A DNA stretch of 50,097 nt, taken from NCBI GenBank assembly GCA_964568425.1, contig CAZMPO010000014.1:1-50097 (forward strand), given 5' to 3'. The translations under genes and the position numbers were made by a program. This document shows positions 49,890 through 50,097 of this stretch, in pieces (the first letter of the stretch is position 1; each line of letters opens with the position of its first letter). Under the pieces are notes generated by a model. That model made no database searches, was not told where the DNA came from, and saw only the letters and a program-made list of their open reading frames with translations. The DNA comes from CAKSQF01 sp964568425 (GTDB lineage Bacteria > Bacillota > Clostridia > Oscillospirales > CAG-272).

Positions 49890-50055
49890 GTAGGGCGGGG
49901 GCGCTGCGAAAAAAGTTCGCGGTGATCTCGCCGTTTATCGGTTCGATCTATAGTAAAACGGTGAGATTACAAAGAGATTACGCCGATATATCATACGCTG
50001 ATCATCAAAGAGGCGGCGGGGGCGCTGCGAACAAGTTCGCGGCGCCCCGCCCTAC
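49890..50055. repeat. MITE-like element, full copy (about 166 bp)
   Basis: Left arm GTAGGGCGGGGGCGCTGCG then AAAAAAGTTCGCGGTG (49890-49930) faces the right arm GGCGGCGGGGGCGCTGCG then AACAAGTTCGCGGCGCCCC, ending GCCCTAC (50011-50055). The core (GGTTCGATCTATAGTAAAAC region) is alike in the copy at 43379. Confidence 0.8.
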
Positions 50056-50097
50056 AGACGGTCTTTATTTTGGCAGTCGATTTATTATAAATCGACC

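Overview
The window reads as a chromosomal segment of an endospore-forming, low-branching Firmicute of the Clostridia (Oscillospirales or a related gut order). The evidence is spoIVA, a YlmC/YmxH-type sporulation gene and spoVG, the Gram-positive sets rpmG-secE-nusG-rplK-rplA and prfC-holA-rnmV-nrdR, strong AAGGAGG-type ribosome binding sites, and many sigma-A promoters with exact 17-nt spacers. The genus cannot be named from sequence alone. No phage, insertion sequence, transposase gene, rRNA or CRISPR array was seen.

Layout. 0-5 kb: a small membrane protein, a CDF metal transporter, an FAD oxidoreductase and a convergent SPFH/slipin gene. 5-13 kb, all minus strand: two overlapping WYL regulators with four 40-41-bp iterons upstream, a flavin-reductase-like protein, a solute-binding lipoprotein, a C-terminally truncated MocR-type regulator and a D-Ala-D-Ala carboxypeptidase. 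13-16.4 kb: a sugar isomerase/epimerase and a GH78 alpha-L-rhamnosidase. 16.6-22.7 kb: spoIVA, ylmC-like gene, prs (minus), a 2-hydroxyacid dehydrogenase, rsmG and a Gfo/Idh/MocA oxidoreductase. 22.9-26.3 kb, minus: a CPBP-fold protein that has lost its protease motifs, then rplA, rplK, nusG, secE and a TTG-started rpmG. 26.5-33 kb: an MGDG-synthase-like glycosyltransferase, tRNA-Gly(GCC), and a three-gene envelope operon (SH3 plus degenerate VanX-like protein; acidic/zinc-ribbon/TM/TPR/RCC1 chimera; CotH-like kinase lipoprotein). 33-37 kb: prfC, holA, rnmV, nrdR. 37.3-37.5 kb: a dense cluster of DnaA-box-like 9-mers without dnaA or dnaN. 37.6-45 kb: membrane protein, methyltransferase, TIM-barrel isomerase, hydroxyacid dehydrogenase, spoVG (minus), murC, membrane protein and MORN protein. 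45.7-50 kb: two paralogous secreted, C-terminally anchored surface proteins on either side of NADP-type glutamate dehydrogenase.

The gaps between genes are unusually structured. Four families of dispersed repeats occupy them: (a) a MITE-like element with GTAGGGCGGGGGC termini; (b) ATTAGGAATT iterations ending in GGCG, placed at gene 3' ends; (c) AGGTAATAG/GAGGTAAGA iterations joined to a CATTTTCGCCC hairpin; (d) GATACAAGATAC iterations joined to a conserved TTGATATTCACCTGCCGAG tail. Families b-d share one design, a short tandem repeat at one end and a fixed tail at the other, and mostly sit in sense orientation just after a stop codon or terminator. With the envelope operon, the paralogous surface-protein pair and the DnaA-box cluster, these are the most novel-looking parts of the window. 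All assignments come from reading the sequence; no database search was run.
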